The notes under the pieces were generated by a model. The model searched no databases and was not told the origin of the DNA. It saw only the letters and a program-made list of their open reading frames with translations. Source: Caballeronia choica (GTDB lineage: Bacteria; Pseudomonadota; Gammaproteobacteria; Burkholderiales; Burkholderiaceae). From it: a DNA stretch of 64,000 bases. Location: positions 23,530 through 87,529 of the forward strand of contig NZ_FCON02000023.1 in NCBI RefSeq assembly GCF_001544535.1, in the 5' to 3' direction. Below, piece after piece: positions 53,955-62,597 of the stretch. The translations under genes and the position numbers were made by a program. How positions within the stretch are numbered: the first letter of the stretch is position 1; each line of letters begins with the position of its first letter.

Positions 53955-54902
53955 CTACCGCTTCAACCCAGCCTCTTCATCAGCGCCGATGTGCAGGTTC
54001 ATGCACTGGATCGCCGCGCCCGATGCGCCTTTGCCCAGATTGTCCAGCCGCGCGACGGTCACGAAGCGCTCGTCGTTGCCGAACACGAAGATGTCGACGC
54101 GATTCGTGTCGTTGCAGGCCTGTACGTCGAAGAAGCCGTCGTCGAGATTGCTTTCGGCGTCGAACGGCATCACGCGGATGAACGGCTCGTTCGCATAGTA
54201 CTCGGCGAGCGTCGATTGAACGTCCTGCGGCCTGGCGCTGCGCGCGAGCTGGCTCGGCGAGAAGTAGGTCGTCACCGACAGTCCCTTCAGAAAGTTGCCG
54301 ACGATCGGCGTGAACACCGGCGCCCGCTTCAGCCCGGAACGCACCGCCATTTCCGGCAGATGCTTGTGCGTCAGTCCAAGCGCGTACGGGCGCGGGCTCG
54401 TGAGCTTCGCGTTGCCGCCGGCTTCGTAGTCCGCGATCATTTTCTTGCCGCCGCCGCTGTAGCCGGTGATCGAGTAGGCGTGCGCATCGAAGTCGGCGGA
54501 AATCAGCCCGCCCGCGACGAGCGGTTGCACCGACAGCACGAACGCCGACGCGTGACACCCCGGCACGGCGATGCGCCGCGCCGTGCGCAGGCGTTCGCGC
54601 TGCGCGCGTGTCAACTCGGGCAGCCCATACGCCCAGTCGTCCTGCGTGCGAAAGGCCGTGCTCGCGTCGATCACGCAGGTCCTGTCGTTGTCGACGAGCG
54701 ACACCGATTCGCGCGACGCCACGTCCGGCAGACAGAGGAACGTCACGTCCGACGCATTGATCAGGCGGCGGCGTTCCCCGATGTCCTTGCGCTTCGCCTC
54801 GTCGATGCGCAGCACCTCGATGTCACGGCGCTCCGACAGATATTCGAAAATCTTCAGGCCGGTGGTGCCTTCCTGTCCGTCGACAAATACTTTCGTGGTC
54901 AT
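53955..54902 (-). CDS. argC: N-acetyl-gamma-glutamyl-phosphate reductase, type 2
   Basis: A 315-residue enzyme of arginine synthesis, reducing N-acetylglutamyl phosphate to the semialdehyde. [15 protein letters not shown] is the type 2 NADP-binding opening and Cys116 in VPGCHASAF is the catalytic nucleophile; SGGGKKMI and HKHLPEM follow. The short form (about 310 residues) is clearly distinct from type 1 (about 350). ATG 54902 (MTTKVF) is used. It is a single gene; Burkholderia genomes often carry a second argC. Confidence 0.93.
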   Translation of the reverse strand: MTTKVFVDGQEGTTGLKIFEYLSERRDIEVLRIDEAKRKDIGERRRLINASDVTFLCLPDVASRESVSLVDNDRTCVIDASTAFRTQDDWAYGLPELTRAQRERLRTARRIAVPGCHASAFVLSVQPLVAGGLISADFDAHAYSITGYSGGGKKMIADYEAGGNAKLTSPRPYALGLTHKHLPEMAVRSGLKRAPVFTPIVGNFLKGLSVTTYFSPSQLARSARPQDVQSTLAEYYANEPFIRVMPFDAESNLDDGFFDVQACNDTNRVDIFVFGNDERFVTVARLDNLGKGASGAAIQCMNLHIGADEEAGLKR

Positions 54903-55031
54903 CTCGATCTCGCTGGTTCGGCCTCGACGCGCGTCGTGCGCGGCAAGCGGAAAAAACGCCATTTTAATGCGCTTCCAAGTCAGCGTGATGGCGCGACGGC
55001 GGAATTGGCCGATCAGCCGATCCTGGCGAGG

Positions 55032-55598
55032 CTACTTTCCGGTCCAGCGCGCGGTCACGGCCGCGACGCGCGCGCCAAAGACCTTCGCCGTCTCCAGGTC
55101 GCCCGGCGGCGGCGCTTCCTCCGGCGATGCATCCGCCGGCGACTGCGCAAGCAGTCCCGTGAAGCCGCCGACGAAGTTCAGGTCGTTGCGCGTCGCGGCC
55201 TTGGTGTTCGACGGCATCATGCCCGTGCCCGCCCAGATCATGCCGTGCTGCATCGCGAGCGTGACGAGATAGGTGATCGTGTTGAACTTGTCGCCGTTCA
55301 TCGTCGCGGAATTGGTGAAGCCCGCCGCGACCTTGTCCTTCCACTTCTGCGCCATCCACGGTTTGGAACTGGCGTCGGCGAACTTCTTGAAATCCGCCGA
55401 CGGTCCGCCCATGTAAGTCGGTGCGCCGAAGATGATGGCGTCCGCCGCGTCGAGCTCGGCCCAGCCGGCGTCGTCGAGATCGCCGACCGGCATCAGCTTC
55501 GCTTCGGCGCCGGCGTCCTGCGTGCCGGCGAGCACGGCTTCGGCGACTTTCTTTGTGTGGCCATAGCCACTGTGATAAACGATGACGATTTTTGGCAT
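55032..55598 (-). CDS. Flavodoxin-fold NAD(P)H-dependent oxidoreductase (WrbA-like)
   Basis: A 188-residue flavoprotein. IVYHSGYGHTKKVAEAVLAGT is the FMN phosphate loop, IIFGAPTYMGGPSADFKKF and NSATMNGDKFNTI contact the isoalloxazine. Members reduce quinones with two electrons. It lacks the full WrbA tetramer insert, so the broader label is safer. Confidence 0.85.
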   Translation of the reverse strand: MPKIVIVYHSGYGHTKKVAEAVLAGTQDAGAEAKLMPVGDLDDAGWAELDAADAIIFGAPTYMGGPSADFKKFADASSKPWMAQKWKDKVAAGFTNSATMNGDKFNTITYLVTLAMQHGMIWAGTGMMPSNTKAATRNDLNFVGGFTGLLAQSPADASPEEAPPPGDLETAKVFGARVAAVTARWTGK

Positions 55599-55756
55599 GG
55601 CAATGTCCTTGACCTGCGCTGGGGCGGCGCGTCGTTGTCGGCGTTGGCGATTTTTCCCGCGACTGCCCGTTGGAACGGGCGCCGCAGGCTATGAGCCGGC
55701 CCAGTCTAGCAAAGTCAAGTAGGGCGTTTGGTTCGCCAGGGAACGGCGGCGCGCCT

Positions 55757-56359
55757 TTACCGACCGTAGGTAAACACGAGTTGCGCGGTAGCGAGCGTCG
55801 TCGTGCGGATTTCGTGCTCGAACATCAGCGCGGGACGCCCCTGACGCAAGCGCAAGTCGTCGCTGTTGAGCGCATACACCGTGATCACATAGCGATGCGG
55901 CTTGCCGGGCGGCGGGCAGGGGCCGCCGTAGCCGTCGGTGTCGAAATCGTTGCGGGCTTCCACGGCGCCCATCGCCCGGAGCGCGCCCGAGGCGCTGGCA
56001 TTGCCCGGCAGTTGCGTCACGGTCGCGGGGATGCCGGCCACGGCCCAGTGCCACCAGCCGCGCCCCGGCGCGTCCGGATCGACGATCGTGACCGCGAAAC
56101 TGCGCGTCTCGGCGGGCGCGCCGTGCCACGAAAGCTGCGGTGAACGGTTGCCGCCCTTGCAATCGCTCTGATCAAAGAGCAGTGTCGAGGGTACGGGCTT
56201 GTCGGCCGCCAGGTCGCTGCTCTTGACGTTGAACGTAGCTTGGGCAATCGCGAGCGGCGCTCTTGTGACGATCGCCGCCGCGCAAACCATGGCAAGGACG
56301 AGTGTGGAACGAACCGAACAAGGTACGGCAAGACGCACGGCCAGGCTTGCCAGGCGCAT
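55757..56359 (-). CDS. YbhB/YbcL family PEBP-like protein, exported
   Basis: A 200-residue phosphatidylethanolamine-binding-protein homologue with an N-terminal signal peptide (about residues 1-40). CKGGNRSPQLSWHGAPAETRSFAVTI... and DPDAPGRGWWHW form the conserved ligand pocket; GPCPPPGKPHRYVITVYAL closes it. Ligand unknown. A 25-bp inverted repeat lies 40 bp upstream of the start. Confidence 0.88.
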   Translation of the reverse strand: MRLASLAVRLAVPCSVRSTLVLAMVCAAAIVTRAPLAIAQATFNVKSSDLAADKPVPSTLLFDQSDCKGGNRSPQLSWHGAPAETRSFAVTIVDPDAPGRGWWHWAVAGIPATVTQLPGNASASGALRAMGAVEARNDFDTDGYGGPCPPPGKPHRYVITVYALNSDDLRLRQGRPALMFEHEIRTTTLATAQLVFTYGR

Positions 56360-56398
56360 AGTGCGGTTTCTCCTTTTTTAGGGCGTCGCACGCCATGC

Positions 56399-56423
56399 CA
56401 TCGTTACGCCGATCGTAACGATG
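56399..56423. promoter_or_regulatory. Inverted repeat between ybhB-like gene and LuxR-type regulator
   Basis: CATCGTTACG (56399-56408) and CGTAACGATG (56414-56423) are exact 10-bp inverted repeats around CCGAT. The site lies upstream of the ybhB-like gene (-) and 223 bp upstream of the response regulator (+), in an AT-enriched divergent region. It is a candidate operator; the cognate protein is unknown. Confidence 0.5.
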
Positions 56424-56645
56424 TATTTTGTCTCAGAAATGAGCTTTATGTCAGATTCGAGTTTAACATTGCAACAAAGGATGAAATTCTTGTTCGTGGA
56501 GTTAACGATAGCGTAAGGCGGTAGTTCCAGCCTTGCCCTGACGCAGAAGACTTGATCACAAGCTTCGTATGGATCAAAAAATGGAAAACAGCAAATGGAC
56601 GCGTATTTTCGCGGCGTCCGGTCAATTGCAACGGTTGGGGGAATA

Positions 56646-57359
56646 ATGAACCAGCGCATCAGGGTTATTATCGCCGACGACCATCCAGTGATTTTATTCG
56701 GCGCAGCGCAGGCATTGCTGCGATTTCCCGAAATCGAGGTGGTCGGCCAGGCCCGTCAATCCACCGAATTGATTCAGCTTTTACAGAAAACGCCCTGCGA
56801 CGTGCTCGTCTCCGATCTCGCCATGCCAGGCGGCCAATACGGCGATGGCATGCCGTTGCTCGGCTATATCGGGCGCCAGTTTCCGCACGTGCGCATCGCG
56901 GTATTGACGATGCTCGAAAATCCCGCGCTGCTCAAGCGGCTGCGCGAAGTCGGGGTGCAAGCCGTGATCAGCAAGGGGGACGACCTCAGTCACATCGGCC
57001 TCGCCATCATCCAGGTGACGCGCGGGAAGGAATACATCGGGCCATCGATTCAGGCGGCGCTCGACAGCATGGGGATCAGCGCAAGCGGCCAGCAGCGTGA
57101 CGTAGTGCTGTCGAAGCGGGAACTGGAAGTCGTGCGGCTTTTCGTATCCGGCATGACGATTACCGAAATTGCCGCGCAGTTGTGCCGCAGTATTAAAACA
57201 ATCAGCACGCAGAAAAATACGGCGATGCGAAAACTTGGCATCGACCGCGATTCCGAATTGTTTCAATACGCGCAGAGTAACGGATTACTGAATCTGTCCG
57301 CTTATGTCGGTGACGGTAATCTCGATACGCCGCTGCCTGCAAAGCGGGAAAACGAATAA
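56646..57359 (+). CDS. LuxR-type (NarL/FixJ) response regulator, RcsB-like
   Basis: A 237-residue two-domain regulator. The receiver has Asp11-Asp12 and phospho-acceptor Asp57 (VLVSDLAMPGG, with a Gly-rich insert as in RcsB), and the C-terminal HTH is LSKRELEVVRLFVSGMTITEI followed by SIKTISTQKNTAMRKLGI. Codon use and AT content are somewhat unlike neighbours. No sensor kinase is adjacent. Start ATG 56646 is favoured by homology. Confidence 0.88.
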   Translation: MNQRIRVIIADDHPVILFGAAQALLRFPEIEVVGQARQSTELIQLLQKTPCDVLVSDLAMPGGQYGDGMPLLGYIGRQFPHVRIAVLTMLENPALLKRLREVGVQAVISKGDDLSHIGLAIIQVTRGKEYIGPSIQAALDSMGISASGQQRDVVLSKRELEVVRLFVSGMTITEIAAQLCRSIKTISTQKNTAMRKLGIDRDSELFQYAQSNGLLNLSAYVGDGNLDTPLPAKRENE

Positions 57360-57389
57360 ATCATAAGGTTCGCCCCGAACGGCAAAATA

Positions 57390-57422
57390 AAAAGCCGCTG
57401 GAATAATCCCAGCGGCTTTTTT
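57390..57422. terminator. Bidirectional intrinsic terminator
   Basis: AAAAGCCGCTGG (57390-57401) pairs exactly with CCAGCGGCTTTT (57409-57420). T-runs follow on both strands (TT on plus, TTATTTTG on minus). It serves the convergent response regulator gene and pyrE. Confidence 0.9.
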
Positions 57423-57444
57423 CGTGACGCGATTCAAACAGCGT

Positions 57445-58131
57445 TTATTGCGGTGCAGCCGTCGCCCCGCCATGCGCCGCCGACCATTCGGCCGGCGCAT
57501 GCAGGAATTTTTCGACTTCGTCGAGCGTCTTCGTCTCGAAATAGCCCGACTCCTTGGCGACGCGCAGCACGTCCCACCACGTGGCGAGCGCGTGCAAGTC
57601 GACGTCGATGTCCTTCAGCACCGACACGCTTTCCTTGAAGATGTTGTAGTGGAACAGCACGAAGCAGTGGTTCACCGTCGCGCCCGCCGTGCGCAGCGCG
57701 TTGATGAAGTTGATCTTGCTGCGGCTGTCGGTGGTCAGGTCCTCGACCAGCAGCACGCGCTGGCCTTCGGTCAGCAGACCTTCGATCTGCGCGTTGCGCC
57801 CGAAGCCCTTCGGCTTCTTGCGCACGTACTGCATCGGCACCATCAGCCGGTCGGAGAGCCACGCCGCGAACGGGATGCCGGCGGTCTCACCGCCCGCGAC
57901 CGCGTCGATCTGCTCGTAGCCGATGTCGCGCAGGATGGTGGCTTCGGCCATGTCCATCAGGCCGCGTCGCACGCGCGGATACGAAATCAGCTTGCGGCAG
58001 TCGATATAGACCGGGCTCGCCCAGCCGGACGTGAAGATGTACGGTTTTTCCGCGTTGAAGTGCACCGCCTGCACTTCCAGGAGCATCTTGGCGGTGGTGT
58101 CGGAGATCGTCTGGCGATCGTTGCCTTTCAT
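57445..58131 (-). CDS. pyrE: Orotate phosphoribosyltransferase
   Basis: A 228-residue enzyme forming OMP from orotate and PRPP. The PRPP loop is [14 protein letters not shown], preceded by [19 protein letters not shown] and [10 protein letters not shown]. Length fits the beta-proteobacterial form. ATG 58131 has an AAGGA site; upstream in-frame sequence lacks homology. Confidence 0.94.
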   Translation of the reverse strand: MKGNDRQTISDTTAKMLLEVQAVHFNAEKPYIFTSGWASPVYIDCRKLISYPRVRRGLMDMAEATILRDIGYEQIDAVAGGETAGIPFAAWLSDRLMVPMQYVRKKPKGFGRNAQIEGLLTEGQRVLLVEDLTTDSRSKINFINALRTAGATVNHCFVLFHYNIFKESVSVLKDIDVDLHALATWWDVLRVAKESGYFETKTLDEVEKFLHAPAEWSAAHGGATAAPQ

Positions 58132-58429
58132 GGGCGAATCCTTGGACTTTGAGTGGCGCAGAGCGCGGAGGCGGCCCGTGGGCCCGTGGCGCAGCGTGTC
58201 TCGCGGGACGAGGGCCGGAGAGTCCGGGCGTGTCCGACGTTTGCTGCGCGCGTAGCCCGCGATTTTACCCGACCGGGCGCCGCTGAGCGAGCGCCGGGCG
58301 GCGTTCGGCGCCGCTGGATCAACGCGACGAAGCGGGATTTTTCGCGAGTTGTGAGCGTCCGGCGCGACACGTACACTCGCGACATTTCTTCTTTCCTGGC
58401 GCCCATTCGGCACGCGCGCGCCTCTCCCG

Positions 58430-59671
58430 ATGACTCCTGCGTCCCCCTCGACTGTTACCGCGAGCGCCACGCCGAATCGCCATGCCGTGCGCGCGCTCGT
58501 CGCCTCGATGCTCGGCTACGCGATGGACGGCTTCGACCTGCTGATCCTCGGTTTCATGCTGCCCGCGATCGCCGCCGACCTGCATCTCACGTCGACGCAG
58601 GCGGGTTCGCTCGTCACCTGGACGCTGATCGGCGCCGTGGCGGGCGGCCTGATCTTCGGCACGCTGTCCGATTACTTCGGCCGCGTGAAGATGCTGAGCT
58701 GGACGATTCTCCTGTTCGCCGTCTTCACCGGCCTGTGCGCGCTTGCACAGGGCTTCGGCGATCTGCTGTTCTACCGGACGATCGCGGGCATCGGGCTTGG
58801 CGGCGAGTTCGGAATCGGCATGGCGCTGGTTGCCGAGGCGTGGCCGGCGGCGCAGCGCGCGCGGGCGTCGTCATATGTCGGGTTGGGCTGGCAGGCCGGT
58901 GTGCTGGCCGCCGCGCTGCTGACGCCGCTCCTGCTGCCGCTGATCGGCTGGCGCGGGATGTTCGCGGTCGGATTGCTGCCGGCGATCGTGTCGTTTGCCG
59001 TGCGGCGGCGCGTGGAAGAGCCTGCGATCTTCACCGAACGCGTCACCGCCGGTCCGAACGCCGGCCGCGCGCTCCCGCTGAAACGTCTGTTCGACGACGC
59101 CCGCACCGCGCGCGCGAGTCTCGGCGTCGTGATCCTGTGCTCGGTGCAGAATTTCGGCTACTACGGTCTGATGATCTGGCTGCCGAGCTATCTCTCGACG
59201 ACATTCGGCTATTCGCTCACGAAGTCCGGCCTCTGGACCGCCGCGACCGTGCTCGGCATGGCGCTCGGCATCTGGCTGTTCGGCATCGCCGCCGACCGCT
59301 TCGGCCGCAAGCCCGCGTTCCTCGCGTACCAGACGGGCGCCGTCGTGATGGTGTTCGTCTACGCGAACCTGACGACGCCTTTCGCGCTCCTGATCGGCGG
59401 CGCGGTGACGGGCGTGTTCGTGAACGGGATGATCGGCGGCTATGGCGCGCTGATCTCCGAGCTGTATCCGACCGAGGCGCGCGCAACCGCGCAAAACGTG
59501 CTGTTCAACATCGGACGCGCGGTCGGCGGCTTCGGGCCGGTCGCGGTGGGCGCGCTCGCGGCGCGCTATTCGTTCGCGGCGGCGCTGGCGCTGCTCGCGT
59601 CGATCTACCTGCTCGACATCCTCGCGACCCTCTTTCTCATCCCCGAACGACGCGGCGCCGAATTGCAGTGA
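58430..59671 (+). CDS. MFS transporter, aromatic acid:H+ symporter (AAHS) type
   Basis: A 413-residue twelve-helix permease. The opening [21 protein letters not shown] contains the Asp-Gly-x-Asp typical of the AAHS group; [14 protein letters not shown] and [17 protein letters not shown] are further MFS motifs, with the second half repeating [13 protein letters not shown]. The likely cargo is an aromatic or other organic acid. Divergent from pyrE. Confidence 0.88.
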   Translation: MTPASPSTVTASATPNRHAVRALVASMLGYAMDGFDLLILGFMLPAIAADLHLTSTQAGSLVTWTLIGAVAGGLIFGTLSDYFGRVKMLSWTILLFAVFTGLCALAQGFGDLLFYRTIAGIGLGGEFGIGMALVAEAWPAAQRARASSYVGLGWQAGVLAAALLTPLLLPLIGWRGMFAVGLLPAIVSFAVRRRVEEPAIFTERVTAGPNAGRALPLKRLFDDARTARASLGVVILCSVQNFGYYGLMIWLPSYLSTTFGYSLTKSGLWTAATVLGMALGIWLFGIAADRFGRKPAFLAYQTGAVVMVFVYANLTTPFALLIGGAVTGVFVNGMIGGYGALISELYPTEARATAQNVLFNIGRAVGGFGPVAVGALAARYSFAAALALLASIYLLDILATLFLIPERRGAELQ

Positions 59672-59696
59672 ACATCGCTCCAGGAAGGCGCATCGC

Positions 59697-59723
59697 GCGG
59701 GCTTTCGTCGAACGAAAGCCCGC
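59697..59723 (+). terminator. Hairpin after the AAHS transporter gene
   Basis: GCGGGCTTTCGT (59697-59708) and ACGAAAGCCCGC (59712-59723) are exact 12-bp inverted repeats with a CGA loop. It lies 25 bp past the stop codon but lacks a following T-run. Confidence 0.55.
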
Positions 59724-59966
59724 TGGGTAAGGGTTTCGCACAGCGATTTCCGGCGATTGCTGCTTCGCGTCAATCGATGCGCGGGGTGTACACTAATTCT
59801 CCCAAAAAAAGCCCCGTCCGCCGCTGTCATCCACATCGGCGAGATGCCGCGCCTACGAGGCGTGCCGGGTGGCGCCGTACGATCGATCCATCGATTTACA
59901 CCCCGCGGCTGCGACGCCGGCAGCGAGGCCCTTACTCGAAAAATTTCCAACGTCTCTAGGCTAATC

Positions 59967-62246
59967 ATGGACGAACAACTGAAGCAAAGCGCCCTCGCTT
60001 ATCACCAGAACCCGAAGCCCGGCAAGATCTCGGTCACGCCGACCAAGCCGCTCTCCAACCAGCTCGACCTCTCGCTCGCGTATTCGCCGGGCGTCGCGGC
60101 CGCGTGCATGGCGATCTTCGACGAACCGCTCGACGCGCAGAAGTACACTTCGCGCGCAAACCTCGTCGGCGTGATCACGAACGGCACGGCCGTGCTCGGC
60201 CTCGGCAACATCGGGCCGCTCGCGGCCAAGCCGGTGATGGAAGGCAAGGGGTGTCTCTTCAAGAAGTTCGCGGGCATCGACGTGTTCGACATCGAACTCG
60301 CCGAGACCGACCCGGACAAGCTCGTCGAAGCGATCGCGATGCTCGAGCCGACGCTCGGCGGCATTAACCTCGAGGACATCAAGGCGCCCGAGTGCTTCTA
60401 CATCGAGAAGAAGCTGCGCGAGCGCATGAAGATTCCCGTCTTCCACGACGACCAGCACGGCACGGCGATCATCGCATCGGCGGCGATCCTGAACGGCCTG
60501 AAAGTGGTCGGCAAGAAGCTCGAGGAAGTGAAGCTCGTGTGCTCGGGCGCGGGCGCGGCGGCGATCGCCTGTCTTGATCTGCTGGTCGACCTGGGGCTGA
60601 AGAAGTCGAACACGCTGGCGGTCGATTCGAAGGGCGTGATCTACGAAGGGCGCGGCAACCTGGACGCCTCGAAGGAGCGCTATCAGGTGAACACCGACGC
60701 GCGCACGCTCGCCGACGCGATGCACGGCTGCGACGTGTTCCTCGGCTGTTCGAGCGCGGGTGTACTGAAGCCGGAAATGGTCGCGACCATGGCCGACAAG
60801 CCGCTGATCCTCGCGCTCGCCAATCCGGAGCCGGAAATCCGCCCGGAGGACGCGAAGAAGGTGCGCCCGGACTGCATCATCGCGACGGGCCGTTCGGACT
60901 ATCCGAACCAGGTCAACAACGTGCTGTGCTTCCCGTTCATCTTCCGCGGCGCGCTCGACGTCGGCGCCACCACGATCACGGAAGCGATGAAGCTCGCGTG
61001 CGTGCGCGCGATCGCGGAACTCGCGGAAGAAACCGATCAGGGCGATGAAGTCGCGAAGGCCTACGAAGGCCATACGCTCGAATTCGGCCCGGAATACCTG
61101 ATTCCGAAGCCGTTCGATCCGCGCCTCATCATCAAGATCGCGCCGGCTGTCGCGCAGGCCGCGATGGATTCGGGCGTGGCGACGCGTCCGATCAAGGACA
61201 TGGACGCGTATCGCGAAGAACTCGGCACGACCGTGTACCGCACGGGCATGGTGATGCGGCCGGTGTTCCAGGCGGCGAAGTCGGCGCCCGCGCGCATCGC
61301 GTTCGCGGAAGGCGAGGATGAGCGCGTGCTGCGCGCCGCGCAATTCGTGCTGCTGGAGAAGATCGCGAAGCCGATCATCATCGGCCGGCCGGCGGTCGTC
61401 GAGATGCGGCTGAAGAAGATGGGCTCGAAGCTGAAACCGGGCACCGACTTCGAGATCGTCAACCCCGAGGACGATCCGCGCTATCAAAAGAGCTGGCAGG
61501 AGTATCACAGCATCGCGGCGCGCCAGGGCGTGACGCCGGAGAGCGCGAAGGCGGCGCTGCGCAAGTTCAACACGCTGATCGGCGCGATCCTGGTTCACAC
61601 GGGCGATGCCGACGGCATGATCTGCGGCCTCATCGACACCTATCAGGACCACCTGAAGTTCATCGAGCAGGTGTTGGGCAAGGCGAAGGGCGTGCAGAAC
61701 TTCGCCGCGATGAACCTGCTGATGCTGCCGGGCCGCAATCTCTTCATCAGCGATACGTACGTCAACGAAGTGCCGACGCCTGAGCAACTCGCCGACATGA
61801 CGGTTCTCGCGGCGAGCCAGATCGAGAAGTTCGGGATTCAGCCGAAGGTGGCGCTCGTGTCGAACTCGAACTTTGGCAGCGTGCCGACGGCATCGGCGAA
61901 GCGCATGGCCGATGCGCGCAAGCTGATCGCGGAACGTGCGCCGCACCTGGAAGTCGATGGCGAGATGCACGGCGACGCGGCGTTGTCGGAAGCGGTGCGC
62001 AAGGCATCGTTCCCCGGCACGACGCTGCACGGTGAGGCGAACCTGCTGATCATGCCGAACGTAGAAGCGGCGAACATCACGTACAACCTGCTCAAGATGG
62101 TGAGCGGCGAAGGCGTGACAGTCGGGCCGTTCCTGCTCGGAACCGACAAGCCGGTGCATATCCTGACGCCCGCCGCGACGGTCAGGCGGATCATCAACAT
62201 GACGGCGGTGGCGTCGGCGGGAGCGCGGGTGGGGAAGGCGATGTGA
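59967..62246 (+). CDS. maeB: NADP-dependent malic enzyme with C-terminal phosphotransacetylase-like domain
   Basis: A 759-residue two-domain protein. The malic enzyme part (about 1-430) shows [34 protein letters not shown] and the [13 protein letters not shown] nucleotide motif. The C-terminal part (about 435-759) resembles phosphate acetyltransferase ([19 protein letters not shown] is close to its opening) and is regulatory in this family. It converts malate to pyruvate with NADPH. ATG 59967 is used; upstream frame to 59757 is a leader, giving a 5' region of about 160 bases. Confidence 0.95.
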   Translation: MDEQLKQSALAYHQNPKPGKISVTPTKPLSNQLDLSLAYSPGVAAACMAIFDEPLDAQKYTSRANLVGVITNGTAVLGLGNIGPLAAKPVMEGKGCLFKKFAGIDVFDIELAETDPDKLVEAIAMLEPTLGGINLEDIKAPECFYIEKKLRERMKIPVFHDDQHGTAIIASAAILNGLKVVGKKLEEVKLVCSGAGAAAIACLDLLVDLGLKKSNTLAVDSKGVIYEGRGNLDASKERYQVNTDARTLADAMHGCDVFLGCSSAGVLKPEMVATMADKPLILALANPEPEIRPEDAKKVRPDCIIATGRSDYPNQVNNVLCFPFIFRGALDVGATTITEAMKLACVRAIAELAEETDQGDEVAKAYEGHTLEFGPEYLIPKPFDPRLIIKIAPAVAQAAMDSGVATRPIKDMDAYREELGTTVYRTGMVMRPVFQAAKSAPARIAFAEGEDERVLRAAQFVLLEKIAKPIIIGRPAVVEMRLKKMGSKLKPGTDFEIVNPEDDPRYQKSWQEYHSIAARQGVTPESAKAALRKFNTLIGAILVHTGDADGMICGLIDTYQDHLKFIEQVLGKAKGVQNFAAMNLLMLPGRNLFISDTYVNEVPTPEQLADMTVLAASQIEKFGIQPKVALVSNSNFGSVPTASAKRMADARKLIAERAPHLEVDGEMHGDAALSEAVRKASFPGTTLHGEANLLIMPNVEAANITYNLLKMVSGEGVTVGPFLLGTDKPVHILTPAATVRRIINMTAVASAGARVGKAM

Positions 62247-62308
62247 ACGCGGCGGACTGCTTCGGCATCCCGATGACCTATTGATGATTGACTGAAAGCA
62301 GCAAAATG

Positions 62309-62338
62309 GCGACCCGGTTATGCCGGGTCGCTTTTTTT
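62309..62338 (+). terminator. Intrinsic terminator of maeB
   Basis: GCGACCCGG (62309-62317) and CCGGGTCGC (62323-62331) are exact inverted repeats with a TTATG loop, followed by seven T. Confidence 0.92.
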
Positions 62339-62597
62339 GCGCGTGCGTTTTTGCTCGGAGAAGAAACGCAATCCCCCGTCAGGTTTTTGCGATCGGTGGC
62401 GCGATAGTTTGCGATCCTTACAACACAAATTATCTGATTAGGAAAAATCTGGTTCGAATTGCTGTTTCCGCTGCGTAGAGTCCGGGGTCGTTCCCTTATA
62501 AAAGCGTGGGTCCGATTTGCTTCGGGGTATTGAACGGCATCCCGCGCCGATCCGACACGCGTCAGGTCTGCCACGACAACTCTCGCAGGATTTCAGC
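62339..62597 (+). promoter_or_regulatory. Promoter/leader region of the autotransporter gene
   Basis: This 259-bp stretch holds no gene. It is AT-rich around 62410-62445 and has a TATAAA at 62497-62502 that could be a -10 element, with no clear -35 at the usual distance. A ribosome site for the autotransporter is weak (CAGGATTT before ATG 62598). Confidence 0.4.

Noticed and set aside
59961-62159. Very long open frame (over 700 codons) on the strand opposite maeB
   Set aside because: It mirrors maeB codon by codon, is Arg/His/Asp-rich, has no family motifs or ribosome site, and arises from GC-biased codon use. Similar antisense frames opposite glmU, slt, cca, zwf and the dpp genes were rejected for the same reason.
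62449-62463. GGTTCGAATT resembling a tRNA T-loop
   Set aside because: The flanking bases do not form a T-stem, and no acceptor, D or anticodon arms can be built around it.
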